Below, in pieces: positions 1 to 5,794 of a DNA stretch of 6,137 nt (positions are counted from its first letter, which is position 1; every line of letters begins with the position of its first letter). The DNA comes from Legionellaceae bacterium (GTDB lineage Bacteria; Pseudomonadota; Gammaproteobacteria; Legionellales; Legionellaceae), in NCBI GenBank assembly GCA_023266075.1, contig JAHFRX010000093.1:1-6137 (forward strand). Direction: 5' to 3'. Position numbers and translations under genes: made by a program. Under the pieces are notes generated by a model. It saw nothing but the letters and a program-made list of their open reading frames with translations, searched no databases and was not told where the DNA came from.

Positions 1-1
1 C

Positions 2-103
2 CTGTGGAGAGTTGGCGCAGTTAGGCCTCTCTGCGAAGCAGGAACCCATCGAAGTGACTCAAGCAATTTTTGCTTGAGCACCGTAGGAATCCCCGTTCTT
101 TAG
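2..103 (+). CDS. Possible C-terminal end of the TnpB (IS605 OrfB) nuclease, 5' partial
   Basis: The frame starting at base 2 is open to a TAG at 101-103. It reads as a short tail containing L-C-E-A-G-T-H-R-S-D-S and ending V-G-I-P-V-L. Tails with E-A-G-T and a final G-I-P are what the right-end region of IS605-type tnpB genes often encodes, because the last codons run into the terminal hairpin. The nuclease core (RuvC and zinc finger) would lie upstream, outside the window, so no catalytic motif can be checked. The frame starting at base 1 reads P-V-E-S-W-R-S and stops at 22-24; P-V-E is also common near TnpB C-termini, so either frame could be the true one, or the gene may carry a frameshift. 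This is a weak call. Confidence 0.35.
   Translation: MWRVGAVRPLCEAGTHRSDSSNFCLSTVGIPVL
58..78 (+). repeat. Perfect inverted repeat (9-bp stem, 3-base loop) in the IS right end
   Basis: CTCAAGCAA at 58-66 pairs with TTGCTTGAG at 70-78 around a TTT loop. There is no T-run after it, so it does not look like an intrinsic terminator. Its position just before the terminal GC-rich hairpin suggests a structural role in the right end or in the omegaRNA. Confidence 0.75.
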
Positions 104-181
104 GGCGGGGAGGATGTCAATGGCAGGGAATCAGAACTCGCAACACTTGAAAGCCTGTTTTCCAAAGGCGCCAGTTGCTTT

Positions 182-1546
182 GTGGTGATTAAAGGACGCC
201 GTCGTATTGGAAAAAGCCGATTAGTCGAGGAATTTTCAGTTGGCAACCAATTTTATCATTTTACGGGGTTACCACCTGAAAAAGGCGTTACGGCTCAAAC
301 GCAACGCGATGAATTTTCGCGCCGACTTAAGCATTATTTTCCTGAATTACCTGCATTGAGAGCAGATGATTGGGCTGAGCTATTCGAGCTGCTGGGTATG
401 CGTGCTCAAAAAAACAAAACGGTTATTTTGCTCGACGAAATATCATGGATGGCGTCTGGTGATCCTGCATTTCTCGGAAAATTAAAAAACGCATGGGATG
501 AGTTACTGAAAAAAAACCCTAGGCTGATGTTAATCCTTTGTGGCTCCATCTCATCATGGATAGAAAAAAATATTCTTTCGTCCACGGCCTTTTTGGGCCG
601 TATTCACTACGTTATGACATTAAAAGAGTTGCCCCTATCGGCATGTCGTCAGTTCTGGGGGACTCAACAAGCATATGTTAGCTATTTTGATCAATTTAAA
701 TATCTTGCTATCACAGGAGGCATTCCTTTATACCTTGAATGTCTTAATCCCAAAATACCGGTTGAGGAGAACATCCAGGCCTTGTGTTTCGAACCAGGAG
801 GATTGTTATTCCGGGAGTTTGATAATATTTTTCATGATTTATTTGACACAAGTTCTGATTATTACAAGCGCATTGTTTCACTCTTGGTAAACGAATCTTT
901 GAGACTAGAAGATATTTGTCAGCGATTAAATATTACATCCGGTGGCATGATAACAAATTATTTATCCAATCTGGTGGAAGCGGGTTTTATTAGCCGAGAT
1001 TATACATGGTCATTTAAAACAGGCGCATCAGCTAAATCTAGTCGTTACCGATTGAGTGATAATTATTTACGATTTTATTTGCGATATATTGATAAGCAAA
1101 AAGATAAAATTGCACGAGGTCATTATCAATTTTCTTCCATGAATGCAGTACCCGGATGGTCCGCCATTATGGGGCTTCAATTTGAAAATATGATCTTGAG
1201 CAATCGCCAGTTGATATGGGCACAATTAGGATTGTCGGCTCATGATATTATCAATGATGGCGCTTATTTTCAAAAACAAACCAAACAGCAGCCCGGATGC
1301 CAAATTGATTATTTGATTCAGACGCGTTACCACAATTTATTTGTTTGTGAAGCAAAATTTTCTCGTAATGAAATAAAAACAACTGTGATTGATGACGTTC
1401 AACGAAAAATCGATTGCTTGAAGTTACCTAAGCATTTCTCATGCTTTCCAGTACTGATTCATGTTAATACCATCAGTGATAGTGTGATGGATGCGGATTA
1501 TTTTACACAGATCATCAACCTGGGCGACGTGGTTGCTTCATCGTAG
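182..1546 (+). CDS. ATPase_2/DUF234-family ATP-binding protein with PD-(D/E)XK-like C-terminus; N-terminus cut off by the IS
   Basis: This is a P-loop ATPase of the group found in many archaea and bacteria (ATPase_2 plus DUF234). Its role is poorly known; DNA transactions or defence have been suggested for relatives. Residues counted from GTG 182: Walker A G-R-R-R-I-G-K-S at 5-12, Walker B V-I-L-L-D-E at 81-86, a sensor-like L-C-G-S-I-S-S near 119-125, a winged-helix stretch around 225-285, the family signature R-Y-R-L-S-D-N-Y-L-R-F-Y from about 288, and Q-I-D-Y (D376) followed by C-E-A-K-F (E390, K392), which fits a PD-(D/E)XK nuclease-like fold. The reading frame continues upstream to a TAG at 101-103, and codons 122-181 encode the family's N-terminal box G-R-E-S-E-L, so about 20-25 native residues precede GTG 182. 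No ATG, GTG or TTG occurs in frame between 104 and 181. Translation from GTG 182 or 185 would keep Walker A but lose the first helix. It is probably an inactivated or truncated gene, although the body is intact. Confidence 0.7.
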   Translation: MVIKGRRRIGKSRLVEEFSVGNQFYHFTGLPPEKGVTAQTQRDEFSRRLKHYFPELPALRADDWAELFELLGMRAQKNKTVILLDEISWMASGDPAFLGKLKNAWDELLKKNPRLMLILCGSISSWIEKNILSSTAFLGRIHYVMTLKELPLSACRQFWGTQQAYVSYFDQFKYLAITGGIPLYLECLNPKIPVEENIQALCFEPGGLLFREFDNIFHDLFDTSSDYYKRIVSLLVNESLRLEDICQRLNITSGGMITNYLSNLVEAGFISRDYTWSFKTGASAKSSRYRLSDNYLRFYLRYIDKQKDKIARGHYQFSSMNAVPGWSAIMGLQFENMILSNRQLIWAQLGLSAHDIINDGAYFQKQTKQQPGCQIDYLIQTRYHNLFVCEAKFSRNEIKTTVIDDVQRKIDCLKLPKHFSCFPVLIHVNTISDSVMDADYFTQIINLGDVVASS

Positions 1547-1572
1547 TGGAGAAGAAAACATCAATTAAATCA

Positions 1573-1601
1573 TTTCAGTTTTGCTTCAATTCACGCATAA
1601 T
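1573..1601 (+). promoter_or_regulatory. Candidate weak sigma-70 promoter for the NTPDase gene
   Basis: In the 92-base gap between the ATPase and NTPDase genes, TTTCAG (1573-1578) and CATAAT (1596-1601) are 17 bases apart. The -10 matches the consensus at five of six positions, the -35 at only about three. The distance to the ATG at 1639 is sensible. There is no other convincing signal in the gap and no terminator hairpin after the ATPase gene, so read-through from upstream is also possible. Confidence 0.3.
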
Positions 1602-1638
1602 CAGCGCCAATATTATCAACCATTCTTAAGAAGAAACT

Positions 1639-2784
1639 ATGTATCGTATATTATTGCTGATCGGCTTATTTTCAAGTTCATTCGGATTTTCTGCGTCCAT
1701 CACATGCCCTAAAAATCGGTGTATTGCCGTGGTGAACGCCGGAAACTCCGGTTCAAGACTACATATTTATAACTATGAGATGGATGGTTCAAATACGCCC
1801 ATTGACATAAAAAACGTATTTTCTAAAAAAATAGAACCTGGATTTTCATCCGTTGAGCTCAACCAGAAATCGATTAACCAGTATTTATCGCTACTTTTCT
1901 CGGAACGACCCGATCTCAATATTCCTGTCTATTTTTATGCAACATCAGGTATGCGAATGTTAGACTTTGCAAGGCAACAGGCTTATTACGCTAAAATAGA
2001 GCAGTGGTTTTCCACACAACCTCAATGGCAACTCGTTGTTGCTAAAACGCTTAAAAGTCAAGAAGAAGCGTTGTATGGTTGGCTTGCTGTTAATTATGAA
2101 CTAGGCACATTAACTTCACCTTCTGCACCATTGGTAGGTATAGTTGATACCGGTAGTGCATCGGTGCAAATCGCTTTCCCTGTGCAGAACGCAAAAACCA
2201 TTCATCCAAATGATTATATCAACATTGATGTATATGAACGGCATATTTCGCTCTATACACATGGTTTTCTGGGGCTTGGTCAAGATGAAATAAGAAATCA
2301 ATATCTTGACAGCAGCGCTTGCTTCTCCAAAGATTACCCGCTGCCAAATGGTTTGCCAGCAACGGGAAATTTTCAGGTATGTGAACGTCTCATCAAACCC
2401 TTAATCAATGAAATTCACCAAGTTGATAGTACGATACAGTCCGTGATTCAAAGCAATCCAATACACGCTTGGTACATCATCGGTGGTATCAGCACCATGT
2501 TACAAGAAAGACCGTTTATATTTGAGAATAATGTATTTACAAATCAAGAATTAGCCGAAAAAGCAGATCGACAAGTCTGTCAACAAGACTGGGCAGTTTT
2601 AGGAACACTGTATTCAAAAAATAAATATATGTTTACAACCTGTTTAAACGCCTCTTATTTTTATGCATTATTCGTAGAAGGATTTGGTATCAATCAAACG
2701 CAACCCATCCATTATATCTCCAATAAAATGAGCACGAATGACTGGACACTGGGCGTTGTTTTGTACCCTCAGAAGGACTTTTAG
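1639..2784 (+). CDS. Secreted ectonucleoside triphosphate diphosphohydrolase (NTPDase/apyrase, GDA1_CD39 family)
   Basis: NTPDases hydrolyse nucleoside tri- and diphosphates; the L. pneumophila homologue Lpg1905 is a secreted enzyme linked to growth in host cells. The first 19 residues form a signal peptide (Y-R, then a hydrophobic run, ending F-S-A before S20), so export is expected. Apyrase regions: ACR1 N-A-G-N-S-G-S-R at 33-40, ACR2 Y-A-T-S-G-M-R at 100-106, ACR3 Q-E-E-A-L-Y-G-W at 141-148 (E143 aligns with what I recall as the catalytic Glu159 of Lpg1905), ACR4 D-T-G-S-A-S-V-Q at 170-177, and the C-terminal C-L-N-A-S-Y from 335 and D-W-T-L-G at 368-372. The 381-residue length is near that of Lpg1905. 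Oddities: the normally invariant ACR1 Asp is Asn (N33), the following Ser is Asn (N36), and a Gly in ACR4 is Ser (S173). Activity may be changed or lost. A weak ribosome site AAGAAGA lies at 1628-1634. The gene ends inside the stop codon of the convergent pilin gene. Confidence 0.93.
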   Translation: MYRILLLIGLFSSSFGFSASITCPKNRCIAVVNAGNSGSRLHIYNYEMDGSNTPIDIKNVFSKKIEPGFSSVELNQKSINQYLSLLFSERPDLNIPVYFYATSGMRMLDFARQQAYYAKIEQWFSTQPQWQLVVAKTLKSQEEALYGWLAVNYELGTLTSPSAPLVGIVDTGSASVQIAFPVQNAKTIHPNDYINIDVYERHISLYTHGFLGLGQDEIRNQYLDSSACFSKDYPLPNGLPATGNFQVCERLIKPLINEIHQVDSTIQSVIQSNPIHAWYIIGGISTMLQERPFIFENNVFTNQELAEKADRQVCQQDWAVLGTLYSKNKYMFTTCLNASYFYALFVEGFGINQTQPIHYISNKMSTNDWTLGVVLYPQKDF

Positions 2785-3230
2785 GGCGCTCGTACACGAC
2801 CAAATCGGTTGATAATCAATCGTGTCTCGTCTATCTGAAAATAGCCATTCATCGCCAGTTTATCTGGGTAGGCGTCAATCAAAATGAACTCTTTCGAATA
2901 AAATCCAACCCACGAAATCTGGCCATGCGACTCAGGCCACAACCAATGATGTAGGATTTCTCCATGTTGCATACGCAATTGCACACCCTGTTGCCATACG
3001 CCTGTTGACGTTAACAACAACGGCTCTAATACCAATGTTTGACCCAATAAAAAAGCTTGTAACCTAGCCGTGGCAAGGATAGCAATAAGTTCTCTCTTTA
3101 AAAGTGTCGTCTTCGTATCAGAAAGATGTTTTTGGTACAGTGGCATACTAAAACATAACAAAAGACTGATAATAACAATAGAGATCATCAATTCGATGAG
3201 TGTTAAACCGCAATGGCGTCGCATAAACAT
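2781..3230 (-). CDS. fimT: FimT/GspH-type minor type IV pilin, probable DNA-uptake pilin
   Basis: A prepilin: a short basic leader M-F-M-R-R-H-C-G is followed by the processing site G8/L9, T-L-I-E-L with the conserved Glu at position 5 of the mature protein (E13), and a hydrophobic helix to about residue 30. The region A-R-L-Q-A-F-L-L-G-Q-T-L-V-L (55-68) is typical of the GspH/FimT domain. The C-terminus reads N-R-F-G-R-V-R-A-P, giving G-R-V-R at 144-147. This is the GRxR motif that, in FimT of Legionella and other gammaproteobacteria, binds DNA during natural transformation. This motif favours FimT over the type II secretion pilin GspH. The ATG at 3224 (leader M-R-R-H-C-G) is an equally possible start; neither has a clear ribosome site. 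The start overlaps the upstream holD gene by 28 bases, which suggests coupled translation. PilD would process it and it would act at the inner membrane and in the pilus. Confidence 0.82.
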   Translation of the reverse strand: MFMRRHCGLTLIELMISIVIISLLLCFSMPLYQKHLSDTKTTLLKRELIAILATARLQAFLLGQTLVLEPLLLTSTGVWQQGVQLRMQHGEILHHWLWPESHGQISWVGFYSKEFILIDAYPDKLAMNGYFQIDETRLIINRFGRVRAP

Positions 3231-3565
3231 CGATACAACTTTTTTTTAGCAACACCGTCTTGCATCAGTACCGCGAGTGAAGGGCTAACAACCATCGGTT
3301 TAGAAATTCGTGTAGACGGCTCTCCTACAAACCATACAAAACGAACAGATGGAGGGATAAACGTATCTTGTCGCATAGAATCACTCAAAATAATTTCTGT
3401 ATGCTGCAGATGGATGGATTGAAGAATCTGTTTAAAAAAAATAGCTATCTTCTCTTGTGCTAGCACTTGTTTTTTCATGACAACTAAAATCGTTTCTGAC
3501 GGTATATCGATGGCTCGTTTATGCCACCGCTCGATACCAAGCTCATCTAAGATAAAGTCTTTCAT
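3203..3565 (-). CDS. holD: DNA polymerase III psi subunit (HolD family)
   Basis: Psi links the clamp loader (DnaX) to chi, and through chi to SSB, in the replicative polymerase holoenzyme. HolD diverges fast and is often left as a hypothetical protein. The call rests on two blocks that resemble E. coli HolD: the N-terminal L-D-E-L-G-I-E-R-W-H-K-R (6-17; E. coli has L-Q-Q-L-G-I-T-Q-W), the part that in E. coli contacts DnaX, and the C-terminal V-V-S-P-S-L-A-V-L (92-100) leading into a final helix with K-K-L-Y-R-C-L-C, like the E. coli V-A-S-P-A-L and W-Q-Q-I-C. Length is 120 residues against 137 in E. coli. The ATG overlaps the pyrF stop codon as ATGA, and there is no clear ribosome site, so translation is probably coupled to pyrF. 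No signal peptide or membrane segment is visible, as expected for a cytoplasmic protein. Confidence 0.68.
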   Translation of the reverse strand: MKDFILDELGIERWHKRAIDIPSETILVVMKKQVLAQEKIAIFFKQILQSIHLQHTEIILSDSMRQDTFIPPSVRFVWFVGEPSTRISKPMVVSPSLAVLMQDGVAKKKLYRCLCDAIAV

Positions 3566-4245
3566 GCGATAAGACTCAAGATATACGTCAATCGCTCCAG
3601 TGGATGGTAAGCTTGTGTAATAGAGCGCCCCAATACAAGATAATCACTGCCTGCTGCAATCGCACGTTGTGGCGTTAACACTTGTTGTTGATCATGTACT
3701 TCATCTTCCGGTAAACGTATCCCAGGTGTTACAGCAAGAAATTTTTCACCACATTGTTTTTTTATCATCGCCGTCATCGACGCTGCACACACGACACCAT
3801 CAAGACCTGCATCACATGCCCTCGTTGCTAATCGTACAACGGTCTCTTCTAAAGAAGCGGTTATCCCTAATGCAAGAAGCTCTCTCTCATGAATACTGGT
3901 TAAAACGGTCACGCCCATCAAAAGCGGGGGATGTGTATAAGCGTCAAGCGCGCACTTTGCCGCCGCTAACATGCTCACACCACCCAGTGTATGAACATTT
4001 ATCATCCATACACCCAAGTCAGCAGCAGCCTTACATGCTTGTGCAACCGTATTTGGAATATCATGAAATTTTAAATCTAAAAAAACTTTAAAGCCTTTTT
4101 CAGTCAGCGTTTTGACCCAAGACGAACCAAAGCGCGTATACATCTCAAGACCCACTTTAAGCGCGCACTGCATTGGATCCAATTGTTCTACCAAAGCCAA
4201 CGCTGGTTTTATATCTGCATAATCCAAAGCAATAATCAATTTCAC
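3562..4245 (-). CDS. pyrF: Orotidine 5'-phosphate decarboxylase
   Basis: It decarboxylates OMP to UMP, the last step of de novo pyrimidine synthesis, as a cytoplasmic dimer. The catalytic Lys-Asp-Lys-Asp set is complete: K30 in A-L-K-V-G, then D57, K59 and D62 in L-D-L-K-F-H-D-I-P-N-T. The phosphate-binding end is also present, with T-P-G-I-R at 173-177 and G-R-S-I around R207. The 227 residues make a compact but complete enzyme (E. coli about 245). The start is GTG at 4245; the overlapping ATG at 4247-4245 runs straight into TGA and cannot be used. A good ribosome site, AGAGGG, lies at 4254-4259, eight bases before the GTG, inside the last codons of lapB. The lapB stop and this start are separated by a single base. 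The lapB-pyrF order is the usual one in gammaproteobacteria; there yciH often follows, but here holD does. Confidence 0.97.
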   Translation of the reverse strand: MKLIIALDYADIKPALALVEQLDPMQCALKVGLEMYTRFGSSWVKTLTEKGFKVFLDLKFHDIPNTVAQACKAAADLGVWMINVHTLGGVSMLAAAKCALDAYTHPPLLMGVTVLTSIHERELLALGITASLEETVVRLATRACDAGLDGVVCAASMTAMIKKQCGEKFLAVTPGIRLPEDEVHDQQQVLTPQRAIAAGSDYLVLGRSITQAYHPLERLTYILSLIA

Positions 4246-4246
4246 A

Positions 4247-5416
4247 TTAATTTCCCTCTAAACCATGAATCGGCTTAGTCCGCCCCCACTGCTTACAGCT
4301 TGGGCAATGCCAATGCAGTAACTTTCCTGAAAATCCACAATGCCCGCATCGATAGACCGGTTTATTTTCCAAAAATTTACTGGTGATGCCATACAGCATT
4401 TGTAATTTATCCCGCACTTTACCGTGAGCAGACTCTAAGTGCCAATAAATAAGACGGTTTAAACCACGAATAGACGGATGACGATTTAACGCTGAAGACA
4501 CAAAATCAATGGCTAAATCCTCACTTTTTTCTTGTTTGAGATATTCCCCAATCGCAAAAACCACGCTTGATCTGGGATGCGTCTCAAGCAATTGTTCCAA
4601 ATAATCAATACACTCATCCACAGCATCCAGTTCACGATAACATTGCAGCAGTGGATTAATAATTTCTGATAAAAATTCATGATCTTGCTCAGGAACTCTT
4701 TTTAAAGCGCGAATTGCTTGTTTAAAATGGCCTGCTTTCATTTCAATTTGTGCAAGCATAATGCTTGCCCGAACAGATTGTTTATCGACTTTCAACGCTT
4801 CTTGAATAAACGTATGTGCACGCTCTTCTATACCCATTTTTATCGCTTCTTGCGCCATTTCACAATAATAATGCGATGCTTGGCCGGATAAACTATTCTC
4901 CGTTGCACTTTCAAGTTTTTTCAAGATCTCAAGTGCTTTTTCCCATGCTTTTTCTTGTTGATAAATGGCAAGTAGTCCTTGAAGAGATCGTGTTTCTCTT
5001 TCTCCACCCAACTCAAGCACCTCTAAAAAAATACGCTCCGCTCTATCAAACACACCAGCGCTCATATAATCTTGCCCAAGTGCCATCAGCGCCTCTTTGC
5101 GCTGGATACTACTCAATTGTGGACGTGCAATTAAATTTTGATGAATGCGAATCGCGCGGTCAACCTCTCCTCGTCGTCTAAATAAGCTCCCTAAAGCAAG
5201 GTGGGTCTCAACCGTATCGCTATCCACTTCAAGTAGTTTAATAAAGACATCTACCGCTTTATCAGGCTGCTCATTCAGTAAATAATTCAGACCGACAACA
5301 TATTCGTGAGATAAAGGGTTACTGGACTGATGATGTTTGGACGCATCGCTACGTCGTGCAATCAACCACCCCGAATAAGCCGCGGCAGGTAATAATAGAG
5401 GCCACAAATTAATCAT
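4247..5416 (-). CDS. lapB: LPS assembly regulator LapB (YciM), TPR protein with rubredoxin-like zinc site
   Basis: LapB sits at the inner membrane and, in E. coli, hands LpxC to the protease FtsH, so setting the rate of lipid A synthesis; PbgA/YejM opposes it. The protein starts with a membrane anchor (about 1-20, with L-W-P-L-L-L-P-A-A-A), followed by the family block G-L-N-Y-L-L-N-E-Q-P-D-K-A-V-D (from about 42), a long array of TPR helix pairs to about 340, and a C-terminal rubredoxin-like metal knuckle with C357, C360, C371 and C374 (C-G-H-C and C-P-S-C). The length of 389 residues equals that of the E. coli protein. A strong ribosome site GAGG lies at 5424-5427, seven bases before the ATG, just after the lapA stop. 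All expected parts are present, so it should be functional. Confidence 0.97.
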   Translation of the reverse strand: MINLWPLLLPAAAYSGWLIARRSDASKHHQSSNPLSHEYVVGLNYLLNEQPDKAVDVFIKLLEVDSDTVETHLALGSLFRRRGEVDRAIRIHQNLIARPQLSSIQRKEALMALGQDYMSAGVFDRAERIFLEVLELGGERETRSLQGLLAIYQQEKAWEKALEILKKLESATENSLSGQASHYYCEMAQEAIKMGIEERAHTFIQEALKVDKQSVRASIMLAQIEMKAGHFKQAIRALKRVPEQDHEFLSEIINPLLQCYRELDAVDECIDYLEQLLETHPRSSVVFAIGEYLKQEKSEDLAIDFVSSALNRHPSIRGLNRLIYWHLESAHGKVRDKLQMLYGITSKFLENKPVYRCGHCGFSGKLLHWHCPSCKQWGRTKPIHGLEGN

Positions 5417-5428
5417 CGAAGTACCTCA

Positions 5429-5719
5429 TCAGTGTTGATTATGTAATGGGATCGCTCTTAAATTTTTAATTTCTTTTTCTGTTAATCGTAATTGATTTTT
5501 TATTTTATGGCATTCTGCTTTTAACCGCCAATAATGCCCTGTGAAAAGTAAAAATCCAACGATAATACCCATTCCTAACATCGCAATCATGAGTACAGAA
5601 ACAGGCATCGTCAATGCTGTCACATATAAATTCAACTGAACTACATTCGCATTCAATGCAGCGAAACTCACACCCAGCGCTACCAAAAGTAAATAAAATA
5701 CTGTCATCAATATTCGCAT
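5429..5719 (-). CDS. lapA: LapA-family inner membrane protein (DUF1049/YciS)
   Basis: LapA is a small protein with two membrane segments that works with LapB in LPS assembly. Numbered from the ATG at 5719, segment one spans about 2-22, followed by the family-typical A-L-N-A-N-V-V-Q-L-N (21-30), a second segment spans about 38-60, and a charged amphipathic tail from about 65 looks like a short coiled coil. The length is 96 residues, close to the E. coli protein. I chose 5719 because the protein then begins M-R-I-L-M like its relatives and a G-rich sequence lies seven bases upstream. The ATG at 5731, four codons earlier, has its AGGG directly against the start and is less likely. The gene is 12 bases from lapB and directly downstream of the rpsA terminator. 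Confidence 0.92.
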   Translation of the reverse strand: MRILMTVFYLLLVALGVSFAALNANVVQLNLYVTALTMPVSVLMIAMLGMGIIVGFLLFTGHYWRLKAECHKIKNQLRLTEKEIKNLRAIPLHNQH

Positions 5720-5740
5720 CAAAACACCCATCCCTGTTGA

Positions 5741-5769
5741 AAAAAAAGCGTAGAATATCTACGCTTTTT
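5741..5769 (-). terminator. Intrinsic terminator after rpsA
   Basis: GCGTAGA at 5748-5754 and TCTACGC at 5758-5764 form a perfect 7-bp stem with an ATA loop, extended by five A-T pairs. Read on the minus strand it ends in a run of T (complement of 5741-5747). It lies about 25 bases after the rpsA stop and only about 20-25 bases before the lapA start. It could also work on the plus strand, but no gene there needs it. lapA must therefore depend on read-through or on a promoter that I could not place with confidence. Confidence 0.85.
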
Positions 5770-5794
5770 AATGAATTTCTTCTATAGGAAAAGA

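Larger units (their letters stand above)
1..120 (+). mobile_element. Right end of an IS200/IS605-family (IS605/IS1341-like) insertion sequence, truncated by the window edge
   Basis: The stretch ends with a layout typical of IS200/IS605 right ends. A GC-rich hairpin (TCCCCG at 90-95 pairing with CGGGGA at 106-111) is followed by GGATGTCAA, so the element most likely ends at 120. These elements have no inverted repeats; they are moved as single strands by TnpA, which recognises subterminal hairpins, and TnpB is an RNA-guided nuclease. A second, perfect hairpin lies at 58-78. From 122 onward the sequence is in frame with the ATPase gene and matches the N-terminal box of that family, which supports 120/121 as the junction. 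The left end, any tnpA and most of tnpB lie outside the window. The family call rests on pattern recognition of the end, not on a database match. Confidence 0.7.
1..120 (+). ncRNA. Possible omegaRNA scaffold 3' portion (TnpB guide RNA), 5' partial
   Basis: In IS200/IS605 elements the 3' end of tnpB and the right end are transcribed as the omegaRNA that TnpB uses as a guide. Its scaffold ends at the element boundary and the guide comes from the flanking DNA. Two stem-loops in the right place are visible: a perfect 9-bp stem at 58-66/70-78 with a TTT loop, and the terminal 6-bp stem at 90-95/106-111. If the element ends at 120, the guide would begin at 121, within the ATPase gene. That an RNA is made is an inference from the family; no promoter can be seen. 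Confidence 0.45.

Noticed and set aside
114..188. A 24-codon ORF from the ATG inside the IS terminus, with a TGA overlapping the GTG at 185
   Set aside because: It is short, has no homology that I can see, and spans the IS junction, so it arose by chance. It might at most allow coupled re-initiation at GTG 185, but nothing supports that.
675..890. A 71-codon plus-strand ORF within the ATPase gene
   Set aside because: It is a different frame of a gene with clear Walker motifs and family signatures.
1590..1616. TTCACG and TATTAT as an alternative promoter for the NTPDase gene
   Set aside because: The spacing is only 15 bases; the pair 1573-1578/1596-1601 with 17 bases is slightly better. Neither is strong.
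2116..2301. A 61-codon minus-strand ORF within the NTPDase gene
   Set aside because: It is antisense to the ACR4 region of a clearly coding gene and has no supporting signal.
3213..3422. A 69-codon plus-strand ORF opposite holD
   Set aside because: holD itself is supported by its coupling to pyrF and its conserved blocks; the plus-strand frame has no ribosome site or motif.
3669..4091. A 140-codon plus-strand ORF
   Set aside because: It lies wholly opposite pyrF, whose catalytic residues and frame are clear; the translation shows no domain and is a shadow of the real gene.
4816..5181. A 121-codon plus-strand ORF
   Set aside because: It lies opposite the TPR region of lapB and has no recognisable features of its own.
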